From: Treponema sp.
GTDB lineage: Bacteria; Spirochaetota; Spirochaetia; Treponematales; Treponemataceae
Length of the DNA: 64,000 bases
Direction: 5' to 3'
NCBI GenBank assembly: GCA_017963165.1
Contig: JAGCTZ010000161.1
Span: 1 to 64,000, forward strand
How positions within the stretch are numbered: position 1 is the first letter of the stretch; the number at the start of each line of letters is the position of its first letter. Shown in pieces: positions 26,571 through 35,533 of the stretch. The position numbers were made by a program, and so were the translations under genes. A model generated the notes under the pieces. The model was not told where the DNA came from. It did no database searches and saw only the letters and a list, made by a program, of their open reading frames with translations.

Positions 26571-26656
26571 TAGGGCGTCGATTTTTTTGTCACGAACAAG
26601 ATGGAGGATTATGAATCTTGTTCGTAACAAAAAAATCGGCGCCCTAATTTTTTTTT
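26571..26656 (+). terminator. Very long hairpin after cstA
   Basis: Two 32-base arms (26571-26602 and 26615-26646) are complementary except for one G-T pair and one C-A mismatch, with a 12-base loop and then ten Ts. It works as a terminator by form but is three times longer than needed. The loop itself contains GGAGGATTATG. Confidence 0.85.
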
Positions 26657-26764
26657 TGAAATAGTTATTTTCTTTCTTTGCGAACCATTTTGTTGCATAT
26701 TTATAGAACAAACTAAAGATTTATGATAATATAGTTGCAATAAATTTTTTAAAAGGAAACGCAA

Positions 26765-29700
26765 ATGAGTTTTAAATCTGTTGAGCCTAAGGTAGATTTT
26801 ACTAAACAGGAAGAAGATATATTAAAGTTTTGGGAAGATAATAATATCTTCAAAAAATCTATAAGCCAGCGCGAAGGAGCAGAGGATTTTGTTTTTTATG
26901 ATGGACCTCCGTTTGCTACTGGTCTTCCACACTTTGGACATTTTATTCCATCTACAATTAAAGATATTATTCCTCGTTACCAGACAATGAAAGGTAAAAG
27001 AGTTGAACGCCGCTTTGGCTGGGACTGTCATGGACTTCCAATTGAAAATCTTATTGAAAAAGAAATTGGTCTTAATTCAAAACACGAAATAGAAAATTAC
27101 GGTATTGATAAATTTAACGAAGCATGCCGTGCATCTGTTTTACGTTATACTTCAGAATGGCGTAAAACAATCACACGTATGGGCCGTTGGGTAGATTTTG
27201 ACAACGATTATAAAACAATGAATCCGGAATTTATGGAATCAATCTGGTGGGTTGCAAAATCTCTTTGGGACAAAGGTCTTATTTACGAAGGAAAATATAT
27301 TCTTCCATATTGTCCACGCTGTTCTACTGTATTGTCAACACACGAACTTGCTCAGGGTTATAAAGATGTTCAGGATCCGGCTGTAACAATCCGCTTTAAG
27401 GTAACAAAGGGTGCTCCTGAGGTAAATGATCCTGATATGGCAGATGGAAAAACATATTTCCTTGCCTGGACAACAACACCATGGACATTGCCTTCAAACC
27501 TTGGACTTTGTATGGGTCCTGATATTGATTATGTAAAAATTCTTGATAAAGAAAGCGGTGATAAATATATTTTTGCAGAAGCACGTCTTGGCGCTTACTA
27601 CAAAAATGAAGCAGATTACGAAATCCTTTATCGTGCAAAGGGTAAAGATTTTATTGATGCTGAATATGAACCTCTTTTCCCATATTTTGCAAACCTTAAA
27701 GATCCAAAAGTTTGCGAAGAACAGACTGGTCAGAAATGCGTAAAAGGTGCTTTCCGTTTATTTAATGCAGATTACGTTTCTACAGAAGATGGTACCGGTA
27801 TTGTTCATATTGCTCCTGCTTTTGGTGAAGAAGATAATAAAGTCTTTAAGGGTAGTGGAGTTCCTAACGTAGAACCAATTGACGCAGAATGTAAGTTTAC
27901 AAAAGAAGTTACTGATTATACAGGCCGCTTTGTAAAAGAGTGTGATAAAGATATTATGACACGTCTTAAGAACGAAGGAAAGCTTGTAAAACGAGATACA
28001 ATCGTTCACTCTTATCCACATTGCTGGCGTTGTAATTCACCTCTCATTTATCGTGGAATTGGAAGCTGGTTTGTAAAGGTTGCAGATTATCATGATGTAT
28101 TACTCCGTGCAAACAGCAAAATCAAATGGCAGCCGGCTCATATTAAAGAGGGAAGGTTTGGTAAATGGCTTGCAGGTGCACGCGACTGGGCAGTAAGCCG
28201 TAACCGCTACTGGGGTAATCCAATTCCTATCTGGCGTTGTGATGATCCTGATTGTAATCATACTCTTTGTGTAGGAAGCCGTCAGGAGCTTAAGGATCTT
28301 AGCGGAACTTATCCTGAAGATCTTCACAAACAGTTTGTTGATAAAATTACATTTAAGTGTCCAAAGTGCGGTAAAGGAACAATGCGCCGTATTCCTGAAG
28401 TATTTGACTGCTGGTTTGAATCAGGAAGCATGCCTTATGCACAGGTTCATTATCCGTTTGAAAATAAAGAAAAGTTCGAAGCTAATTTTCCTGCAAACTT
28501 TATTTCAGAAGGTCTTGATCAGACACGCGGATGGTTCTATACACTTACAGTTCTTGCTGCACAACTTTTTGATAAGCCTGCTTTTGAAAATTGTATAGTA
28601 AACGGAATTGTTCTTGCTTCTGACGGACGAAAAATGTCTAAGTCATTGCGAAACTATACTGACCCAGTAGAAGCAATCAGCAAATTTGGAGCCGATGCAA
28701 TCCGTCTGTTCCTTATGCATTCTGCTGTAGTAAGGGCTGATGAAATCCGTTACAGCGATGATGGCGTACGTGATATTCTTAAATCAATAATCATTCCGTT
28801 GTGGAATTCCTATTATTTCTTCATTACATATGCAAATATCGACAAGGTAAGTCCAAATGGTCATATGTTTGATGATAAGGTTCCTTCTAATCCTCTTGAT
28901 GCATGGCTTTTGTCAATAACACAGAATCTTGTAAAAGACGTATCTGCTGCTCTTGATGATTATGATTTGTCGGGTGCAATTGATCCAATAGTTAAATTTA
29001 TTGATGAATTAAATAACTGGTATATTCGTCGCAGTCGTCGTCGTTTCTGGAAGAGCGAAAATGACAGCGATAAAGCAGAAGCTTACGAAGCACTTTATAT
29101 AGCTCTTAAGACTTTGTGTAAGGTTTTTGCTCCTTTCGTTCCTTTCATCACAGAAGCAATGTATCAGAATCTTAAGACGGAATCAGATCCGGAATCTGTA
29201 CACTTGTGCGATTATCCTGTACCAAATTCAACCTGGATGAACGAAGAACTTGAGTTCAAGATGGAAACAGTTCAAAAAGCAGTTTCTATGGGACATAGTT
29301 TGCGAAATACCTTTAATCTTAAGAACAGACAGCCACTTGCTTCTGTTGCTCTTGTAACACGCGATTCAAATGAAAAGAAAGTTCTTGCAGAAATGGAAGA
29401 CTGTATCCGTGAAGAATTGAATGTTAAGGAAGTAATTTTCCATGAGCGTGAAGATGAGCTTGTTGAATATAAGGCAAAAGCAAATTTTAAGGTGCTTGGT
29501 AAAGAACTTGGCCCAATTATGAAACAGGCTGCAGGCGTAATTGCAACTCTTTCTTCTGAACAGATTCAGTCAATTCTTGAAGGTACAAAACTTACGATAG
29601 AAGTAGAAGGAAAATCTGTAGAGCTCGATACAGAAAAAGTTATTGTCGAACGCTTTGAAAAAGATGACCTTAAAGTTTTGAATGAAGGAACTCTTACTGT

Positions 29701-29995
29701 TGGTCTTGATTCAAAGGTAACTGATGAACTTAAGAAAGAAGGGTATGCTCGTGACCTTATTCGTGGTATTCAGAATCTGCGTAAGGAAAGCGGCTTTAAC
29801 GTAACAGACAGAATAAAACTTTTTGTTGGTGGTGACGAAAGTCTTAAGGCTGCTTATGAAATGTTCTCTGATTTTGTTGCTTCCGAAACTCTTGCCCAGG
29901 AATCAAAATGGGATGCTTCCCTTGCTGCTGACAATTCTGCAACTGCAATCGAAGCAGATGATAAAAAATGGAGTATAAAGATTGAAAAGGCATAA
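26765..29995 (+). CDS. ileS: Isoleucyl-tRNA synthetase
   Basis: A 1076-residue class I aminoacyl-tRNA synthetase. The H-F-G-H version of the HIGH motif is at residues 56-59 and K-M-S-K-S at 623-627; the editing-domain motif A-W-T-T-T-P-W-T-L-P-S-N lies between. Cysteine pairs in C-W-R-C and C-P-K-C may bind zinc. The length, above 1000 residues, and the C-terminal extension place it with the eukaryote-like IleRS class, which is often mupirocin-tolerant. AAAAGGAAACGCAA precedes the ATG. No T-box leader is seen. Confidence 0.96.
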   Translation: MSFKSVEPKVDFTKQEEDILKFWEDNNIFKKSISQREGAEDFVFYDGPPFATGLPHFGHFIPSTIKDIIPRYQTMKGKRVERRFGWDCHGLPIENLIEKEIGLNSKHEIENYGIDKFNEACRASVLRYTSEWRKTITRMGRWVDFDNDYKTMNPEFMESIWWVAKSLWDKGLIYEGKYILPYCPRCSTVLSTHELAQGYKDVQDPAVTIRFKVTKGAPEVNDPDMADGKTYFLAWTTTPWTLPSNLGLCMGPDIDYVKILDKESGDKYIFAEARLGAYYKNEADYEILYRAKGKDFIDAEYEPLFPYFANLKDPKVCEEQTGQKCVKGAFRLFNADYVSTEDGTGIVHIAPAFGEEDNKVFKGSGVPNVEPIDAECKFTKEVTDYTGRFVKECDKDIMTRLKNEGKLVKRDTIVHSYPHCWRCNSPLIYRGIGSWFVKVADYHDVLLRANSKIKWQPAHIKEGRFGKWLAGARDWAVSRNRYWGNPIPIWRCDDPDCNHTLCVGSRQELKDLSGTYPEDLHKQFVDKITFKCPKCGKGTMRRIPEVFDCWFESGSMPYAQVHYPFENKEKFEANFPANFISEGLDQTRGWFYTLTVLAAQLFDKPAFENCIVNGIVLASDGRKMSKSLRNYTDPVEAISKFGADAIRLFLMHSAVVRADEIRYSDDGVRDILKSIIIPLWNSYYFFITYANIDKVSPNGHMFDDKVPSNPLDAWLLSITQNLVKDVSAALDDYDLSGAIDPIVKFIDELNNWYIRRSRRRFWKSENDSDKAEAYEALYIALKTLCKVFAPFVPFITEAMYQNLKTESDPESVHLCDYPVPNSTWMNEELEFKMETVQKAVSMGHSLRNTFNLKNRQPLASVALVTRDSNEKKVLAEMEDCIREELNVKEVIFHEREDELVEYKAKANFKVLGKELGPIMKQAAGVIATLSSEQIQSILEGTKLTIEVEGKSVELDTEKVIVERFEKDDLKVLNEGTLTVGLDSKVTDELKKEGYARDLIRGIQNLRKESGFNVTDRIKLFVGGDESLKAAYEMFSDFVASETLAQESKWDASLAADNSATAIEADDKKWSIKIEKA

Positions 29996-29999
29996 TATC

Positions 30000-30947
30000 A
30001 TGCGATCTTTGAACAACAACCTGCGGTCCCTGAGCAACAACCTGCGGTCCCTGAGCAACAACCTGCGGTTCCTGAGCTTGTCGAAGGACCTGATTATAGC
30101 AATAATTCTTCTTCTTGCTTCCTGTAAAACCGTACCAACCGGAACTGTCGTAAAAGCCCCGGACCTGCTTGATAAAAATAAGAATTTTTATATTTCTATT
30201 CCATCAAGTGTAGATCCGGATCTTATTAAATACGTAATTAAAAACAATATAGACGGAATTTCCGATTCTGATGTAAATGAAATTGTAAGCAGAATAGACA
30301 GAGCTTATGCAGGATTAAATGCCGACAATAAAAATTCAAAGCTACAGCTTGCAATTGATTCTGATATTCCTGTTAAATATATTCCAAAACTTCTTACAAA
30401 AAAGAATGGCTGGACTGTAAATGAATTTACAGGTCCTGCGTCTTCTTCAAAATATGGATTATATTCTCAGGAAAATATTACACTTGCATTTCCTTCTGAC
30501 AAACTTGCCTTGCTTGGCGAAAACGTAGAAGGTATGCTTTCAAAGTATGACGAGATTCATAATATTCCTGCCGAAGAATCTTTTGGACAGGATTTTTCTG
30601 TTTTGGACAGTCAGACTTATCAGCATATAACAGAATCAGATTCCGAAATAAGATTTATTACTAATAATCCTGAAACTTTCCTGCTTATGCTTACAGGTCA
30701 AAAACTTACATTACAATTAAGAACTGTAAGAGGTTCGTTTACCTGCGATCCAAAAAATGATAATCAATATATCCTTGATTTTATTTTTGAATTTAATAAT
30801 ACAAAAGCAGCAAAAGCTGGTAAAGTAATGCTGGGCTTTGTTTTCGGTCTTGCAGATGGCGAAGATAAAACTCTTAAAGATACAGAAATAAAAATTACTG
30901 GAATTAAAATTAAAAAACAACAATTATATGATATACTATCATTATAA
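30000..30947 (+). CDS. Lipoprotein whose signal region contains a dispersed repeat
   Basis: A 315-residue lipoprotein of unknown function (lipobox L-L-L-A-S-C near residue 40). The region before the hydrophobic core is made of repeated S-L-S-N-N-L-R heptapeptides encoded by tandem copies of half the dispersed palindromic repeat (30020-30090). The mature protein has no domain I recognise; a long central part contains K-Y-I-P-K-L-L-T-K-K-N-G-W and the C-terminal part is beta-rich. ATG 30000, with AAAAGG nine bases upstream, is chosen over a TTG at 29982; it follows the ileS stop by four bases, so it is probably cotranscribed with ileS. Confidence 0.78.
   Translation: MRSLNNNLRSLSNNLRSLSNNLRFLSLSKDLIIAIILLLASCKTVPTGTVVKAPDLLDKNKNFYISIPSSVDPDLIKYVIKNNIDGISDSDVNEIVSRIDRAYAGLNADNKNSKLQLAIDSDIPVKYIPKLLTKKNGWTVNEFTGPASSSKYGLYSQENITLAFPSDKLALLGENVEGMLSKYDEIHNIPAEESFGQDFSVLDSQTYQHITESDSEIRFITNNPETFLLMLTGQKLTLQLRTVRGSFTCDPKNDNQYILDFIFEFNNTKAAKAGKVMLGFVFGLADGEDKTLKDTEIKITGIKIKKQQLYDILSL
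30020..30090 (+). repeat. Tandem half-copies and one full dispersed repeat inside a gene
   Basis: Two 21-bp units (30020-30040, 30041-30061), each containing GGTCCCTGAGC followed by AACAACCTGC, lead into a full repeat (30067-30090). Being 21 bp, each unit adds seven residues in frame to the following lipoprotein. Confidence 0.88.
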
Positions 30948-30984
30948 ACTATAAAAAAATGATGTAAACAAAAGGGGGCACTTT

Positions 30985-32019
30985 ATGTCAGACAACAAAA
31001 TTATTCTTAAAGCAGAAGACCTTGATGGTTATCTTACAGCACAGGATATGAAGGATCTTGAACGTCTTGAAGTAATGTTCAAGGAAACAATGAAATCTTT
31101 TGATCCGGTTGATGAAGAAAAAATTGTTGAAGGCTATAACAAAATGGGGCATGCAATGCAGGAAATTTGTGCATCGCATCCACAGATTCGTGTTTATTCT
31201 TTTGTTACCGAAGAAGGTGCCCATGCTGAATGTTCACGTGTAATTTCAAAGCTTCGTGACGAAAATACAGATCATCAGGAATTTATGTATTATAGTCAGC
31301 GTGCTTACGAAATGCTTTTCCGTATGGCATATACAGACCAGCATTCAGACAAAAAAGGTCATATAATTGTAAAAACTCCTGTAAATTTCCCTGTTCAAAA
31401 TTATGCTGTTCATAAAATTCCTGATATAGATCATAAAATCGAAAATACAGTTATGTGTGTAATGCTTAGAGGTGCTTTGCTTCCAAGTATGATTATGTCA
31501 AAAGAGATTCAGGAATATTCAAGTCACAGTTATAGAACTCCATTTGCTTTATTTAAAATCAGCCGCAATGATACAAAGAGCGAAGCAGATATGGAATACA
31601 TTATGGATCTTAATAAATCGTTCTTTAATCTTGAACAACTTGACGGAAAAGATTTGATTTTTGCTGATCCAATGAATGCTACAGGCGGTTCTCTTGTAAC
31701 TGTCGTAAAATACCTTCAGAGTCAGGGTGTAAAACCAAAATCAATAGCATTCTTTAATACAATTTCTACTCTTAAAGGAAGTATCCGTGTAACAAGAGCT
31801 TTGGAAAACTGTACCTGCTATACACTCTGGATGGACCCTGTTATGAATGAAAAAGCTTACATTATGCCGGGCCTTGGTGATGCAGGGGACAGATTAAACG
31901 GCTGCGATACAAAGGATGCTCCTCGTAATATGATTCAGCTTATTGCAGATTATGGTCACAATATTTCGGGATTGTATAAATCACAGCTTTATGAAATTGA
32001 AAAGATTGTTCTTGGCTAA
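30985..32019 (+). CDS. upp: Uracil phosphoribosyltransferase with N-terminal extension
   Basis: A 344-residue protein. The C-terminal 210 residues are a uracil phosphoribosyltransferase: the PRPP loop D-P-M-N-A-T-G-G-S starts at residue 229 and the uracil-binding signature [12 protein letters not shown] follows near residue 292. It makes UMP from uracil and PRPP. The first 130 residues are extra compared with the 208-residue E. coli enzyme; they are mostly helical and acidic and match nothing I know. CAAAAGGGGGC precedes the ATG. Its end overlaps the next gene by 29 bases. Confidence 0.88.
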   Translation: MSDNKIILKAEDLDGYLTAQDMKDLERLEVMFKETMKSFDPVDEEKIVEGYNKMGHAMQEICASHPQIRVYSFVTEEGAHAECSRVISKLRDENTDHQEFMYYSQRAYEMLFRMAYTDQHSDKKGHIIVKTPVNFPVQNYAVHKIPDIDHKIENTVMCVMLRGALLPSMIMSKEIQEYSSHSYRTPFALFKISRNDTKSEADMEYIMDLNKSFFNLEQLDGKDLIFADPMNATGGSLVTVVKYLQSQGVKPKSIAFFNTISTLKGSIRVTRALENCTCYTLWMDPVMNEKAYIMPGLGDAGDRLNGCDTKDAPRNMIQLIADYGHNISGLYKSQLYEIEKIVLG

Positions 32020-32608
32020 AAAAACAGCTGTAACCACAGCAATATTTTTAAGCACGATTCTTTATTTTTCATGTTCCTCGACAAAATTTTCTGTACCTAT
32101 TCCGGGACAAAATGAAACTGTAGTTACAAATATATTTGTTGAATATATGAATATTGCAGACATTTATTTTGAATTGGAAAAATTTGCAAAAGCAGAAACG
32201 TATTATAAAGCTGCAATGGGAAATAATGATATTTATTGGAGCGCATATTATAAGCTTGCGAAATGTTATGTATATCAGTCAAAATGGGCAGATGCGCAGG
32301 AAACTTATGAAACAATTTTAAAACGCGATCCTGATAATAATTCAATAAAAGCTTCAATTGCATATATTTATGCTATGAATGGAAATCATCAGAAAGCTCT
32401 TGATGTTTATGAAGAACTTATAAAAGAAAATCCAGATCAGGCTGAATATCTTGAAAATTATATATGCGTTCTTTTAGCTACAGAAAATATTGATGAAGCA
32501 AAAACTTCAATAGGGGAGCTTAAAGAAAAATTCCCGGAAAACAAACGTATTGAAGAATTTGAAAAACAATTACCTAAAGAAGAGACCGAAGAAGAAAAAA
32601 CTGAATAA
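31991..32608 (+). CDS. TPR-repeat lipoprotein
   Basis: A 205-residue lipoprotein (signal peptide with lipobox L-Y-F-S-C near residue 28). About three tetratricopeptide repeats follow ([20 protein letters not shown] and [20 protein letters not shown]), then an acidic tail rich in Glu. TPRs mediate protein contacts, here in the periplasm. The start at 31991 lies within the end of upp; no independent promoter is apparent. Confidence 0.82.
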   Translation: MKLKRLFLAKKTAVTTAIFLSTILYFSCSSTKFSVPIPGQNETVVTNIFVEYMNIADIYFELEKFAKAETYYKAAMGNNDIYWSAYYKLAKCYVYQSKWADAQETYETILKRDPDNNSIKASIAYIYAMNGNHQKALDVYEELIKENPDQAEYLENYICVLLATENIDEAKTSIGELKEKFPENKRIEEFEKQLPKEETEEEKTE

Positions 32609-32615
32609 TTAAAAT

Positions 32616-33959
32616 TTATTTTGTTTCAATAAATTTTCTGTATTTAATAGCATCTGCGCGGAAGCCTACTACAGGACATTTTACGTCTTCTGCTGCATGC
32701 TTTACAGCTTCATCTGCTTCCTTAAGAAGTCTTTCACCAGTAACCATTCTTATACCACGTGTTGTAACTCCAGAAAGAATTACAGGTGCTTCATCTGCTG
32801 CCATTTTCTTAATATCGTCAACAAGCTTTTCTGCAAATGTAATTGCATTATCAATATTCATACTAATTTTAATTCCGCAGATTGAATCATCTTTATATTC
32901 AAAAAGAAGATCCTTAAACTGGAATTCAACCGTAAGATATTCACAAATCTTTTTCATTATTGGATTTTTTCTTCCAATGCCGTCAAGTTTAATTATAAAT
33001 AATGCAAGATCTAGCTCGCTTGCTGTTGCACGATTAAGTTCATTTTCAAGTCTTGTCAAAAGATACGATTCCCAGCCAAAGCCTGTATCTGGAGAAAAGA
33101 GACCTTTTTCATTATTTTCAGGAACAATTTCTACAGGTTCCAGTTCTTTTATCGGAAGCTCTGCAGGCTCAGAAGGAACTGAAGCTGGTGCTGGAGCTTC
33201 TGTAACTTCAACAATAGAAGAGAATTTTTCTTTTGATGAAGAAACGTCTTCTTCAGCAGATTGTATTTCGTCATTTTTGTCGGATTCATCTACAGCTTCT
33301 TCAAAATCTTCTGAATCATCTGCTTTTTCTTCGTCGTAATAATCAGCGTCATCTTTATATTCGTCATCTTCTTCATCAACAAAATCTTCTGAATCATCAT
33401 CGAACTTAAGCTTTTTATATTTTGATGATTTAATTTTTGTACCAGTAAGATTTTTGTCAGAATCAAAATGGTTATTATAAATAATTAAAATAAATGTAAG
33501 CAAAGAAACAATTAAAATAATGAAGAATGAAGTTTTAGCATTATTGTAAATAACAGAAGGACGAAGTGAATACATTCCGGCTGTAATTTCAATCTGCCTG
33601 TTATCAGATGCCGTAAATTTTGAATTATATGGAATTATAAGCTTAGAATCATTTACATTCTGCGCATCATAATCTTCCGGAAAAAGATATATTGTTTTGG
33701 AATTTTCTGAAATTTTTAGATAAGCAAAATCTTTTGTATCGCCGATTGTATTTTCAATCTGACGTATAGTTTCGGAATTTATCAGATTGGTCTTTTTAAT
33801 TGCGTTAGTAACACCTGTAGTAATTTTTCCAAATCTTACCTGAGTCCTAAGTTCTCCATGAGCTTTTTCATTATAAACATTTACTGCAAAAAAAGTTATA
33901 GAGAATATTAATACAAGTGAAACAAAAACAGAATAAATAATGATAAATGATTTTTTCAT
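32616..33959 (-). CDS. Membrane protein with degenerate GGDEF-like domain
   Basis: A 447-residue protein: membrane helix (residues 4-27), periplasmic domain of about 110 residues, second helix (about 140-160), a very acidic linker of Asp/Glu/Lys (about 175-265), and a C-terminal domain of about 170 residues. That domain follows a GGDEF order (A-L-F-I-I-K-L-D-G-I-G ... L-L-F-E-Y-K-D-D-S ... L-K-E-A-D-E-A-V-K-H-A), but Y-K-D-D-S stands where G-G-D-E-F should be. It is thus unlikely to make cyclic di-GMP and may bind it or act structurally. ATG 33959 follows GGGAGGAAAA. Last gene of the five-gene minus-strand operon. Confidence 0.72.
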   Translation of the reverse strand: MKKSFIIIYSVFVSLVLIFSITFFAVNVYNEKAHGELRTQVRFGKITTGVTNAIKKTNLINSETIRQIENTIGDTKDFAYLKISENSKTIYLFPEDYDAQNVNDSKLIIPYNSKFTASDNRQIEITAGMYSLRPSVIYNNAKTSFFIILIVSLLTFILIIYNNHFDSDKNLTGTKIKSSKYKKLKFDDDSEDFVDEEDDEYKDDADYYDEEKADDSEDFEEAVDESDKNDEIQSAEEDVSSSKEKFSSIVEVTEAPAPASVPSEPAELPIKELEPVEIVPENNEKGLFSPDTGFGWESYLLTRLENELNRATASELDLALFIIKLDGIGRKNPIMKKICEYLTVEFQFKDLLFEYKDDSICGIKISMNIDNAITFAEKLVDDIKKMAADEAPVILSGVTTRGIRMVTGERLLKEADEAVKHAAEDVKCPVVGFRADAIKYRKFIETK

Positions 33960-33991
33960 TTTTCCTCCCACGCCCAAAAGGACTCATTCAA

Positions 33992-35533
33992 TTATGACCA
34001 TTTAATAAAATAATTGACGGCCTTATTAAAATAATAAATAAATTCCGCCTCATTATTATTATCGTGTGTTCTTATCCAAGATATTAATGGTAAAAGTGAA
34101 ATATCTTTTTTTGTTAGATCTGTAATGTCAGAAAAATTGGAAGAGTTTTGTTCAACAATTGTTTTTATAAAGCTGGTAAAAATTTCTTTTTTGATTTTTG
34201 ATGAAATCAGGTTAAAAAATGACTGCTGACCGGAATTAGTAATAAAATATAATTCATATTTATATTCAAAGCTGGTTTTATTATTTAAAAGGTATTCTTC
34301 AAAAGATTGTCTATAACGTTGTAAAACTGTTGTTGTAAAACGATTATCTCCTGCTGCTTCAAGTTCGGTCCTGAATTCAAGCGTACAGAATTTTTGTAAA
34401 TTATCCTGCAGTCTTGTAGAAGTAGAATTATAAAGTTTATCAAGATATGTTCCTTTTGCATAAGGCTTTCCATCAATGTATGAAAAATCTGCGCCTGCAA
34501 CAATTATATTTTTAAATCCTGATTTAAGGGCAAAATCAACTGCGGTTATAGTAACTGTACCTGCTCCGGAAAAAAGTGAAGAAATTTTCAAATCAAAATA
34601 TTCATCTACATATTCGCATAAAGGGTGACCGCTTTTAAAAAATGAAATATTGCAATTTTGTTTAATGAGTTTTTTAACGGCGGAACTGTTTGCACATAAA
34701 TCAAAAAGAAAAAGTATGTTTTCTAAATTATTCTGTGTCTGATGAATAAAATGAGTGTTTGAAACATATTGTCCGTCAATTGAAACTACAACATCGGGAA
34801 TGAGATTATAAGCAAGCAGAGTAGAGAAGGCTGTGTCTGTTGCTATAAGATAATATTTTTTTTGTGATGACTGATTTAGAAAAGTTTGTATTGTCCTGTC
34901 TAAAGAGGGGCCTGCTGCAAAAATAACAGCAGTTTTTGATATGTCAATGGTAAAAGAATGGGGGGCTTGTTTGTTGTTAGTTTTTTCTAACAATAGAAGA
35001 TTGCTTAAAATATTATGCGTCCAAAGTTTGCCAAAATGACTTTGCACAGAAAAATCCGAAGAAACTGTAGAAAGTGCTTTGGAAATAATATTTTTAATTT
35101 CGGGTAGAATATTTTTGTTTTCTAAAGTCCAGCCAGGTTGTTCAACAATTTCAAGGTTTCCATAAAAAGAAGGTAAATAATTCTGGATGATTTTTTGTTC
35201 CAGCTGTTCAATAGTACAAAGACAGATTCCATCAGATTGATTAATTTCTTTTACGATATTCAATTGTAAAAGAAAATCAATTTCCTTTTGAGATTTTTCA
35301 ACACCTATAATAAAAATATTTTTGCGATTTTGTTTTATAGAATTTATTAGAGTTCCACTTGCAATTCCAAGAATTATAACAAAACGTGTTGAAGGTTTTA
35401 TCTGTTGTGTAATCCGAAAGCTTTCCCTGACAGGATCATAACGGGAATCAACTGTTCTTCCACTTTTAAAAACAGGAATCTTAATGCCAGTTTTTGAGTC
35501 AATCATTTTGTCGTAAATACAAGTCTCACTCAT
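33992..35533 (-). CDS. DUF115 (Maf/MptE-like) protein 2
   Basis: A 513-residue protein of the DUF115 family (Pfam PF01973), whose members include the motility-associated Maf proteins needed to add nonulosonic acids to flagellin. The core is V-I-F-A-A-G-P-S-L-D-R-T, then I-P-D-V-V-V-S-I-D-G-Q and V-A-G-A-D-F-S-Y. It overlaps its paralogue upstream by eight bases. No signal peptide, so cytoplasmic. Glycosyl transfer to flagellin is inferred; a related pyrophosphokinase chemistry is the alternative. Confidence 0.82.
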   Translation of the reverse strand: MSETCIYDKMIDSKTGIKIPVFKSGRTVDSRYDPVRESFRITQQIKPSTRFVIILGIASGTLINSIKQNRKNIFIIGVEKSQKEIDFLLQLNIVKEINQSDGICLCTIEQLEQKIIQNYLPSFYGNLEIVEQPGWTLENKNILPEIKNIISKALSTVSSDFSVQSHFGKLWTHNILSNLLLLEKTNNKQAPHSFTIDISKTAVIFAAGPSLDRTIQTFLNQSSQKKYYLIATDTAFSTLLAYNLIPDVVVSIDGQYVSNTHFIHQTQNNLENILFLFDLCANSSAVKKLIKQNCNISFFKSGHPLCEYVDEYFDLKISSLFSGAGTVTITAVDFALKSGFKNIIVAGADFSYIDGKPYAKGTYLDKLYNSTSTRLQDNLQKFCTLEFRTELEAAGDNRFTTTVLQRYRQSFEEYLLNNKTSFEYKYELYFITNSGQQSFFNLISSKIKKEIFTSFIKTIVEQNSSNFSDITDLTKKDISLLPLISWIRTHDNNNEAEFIYYFNKAVNYFIKWS

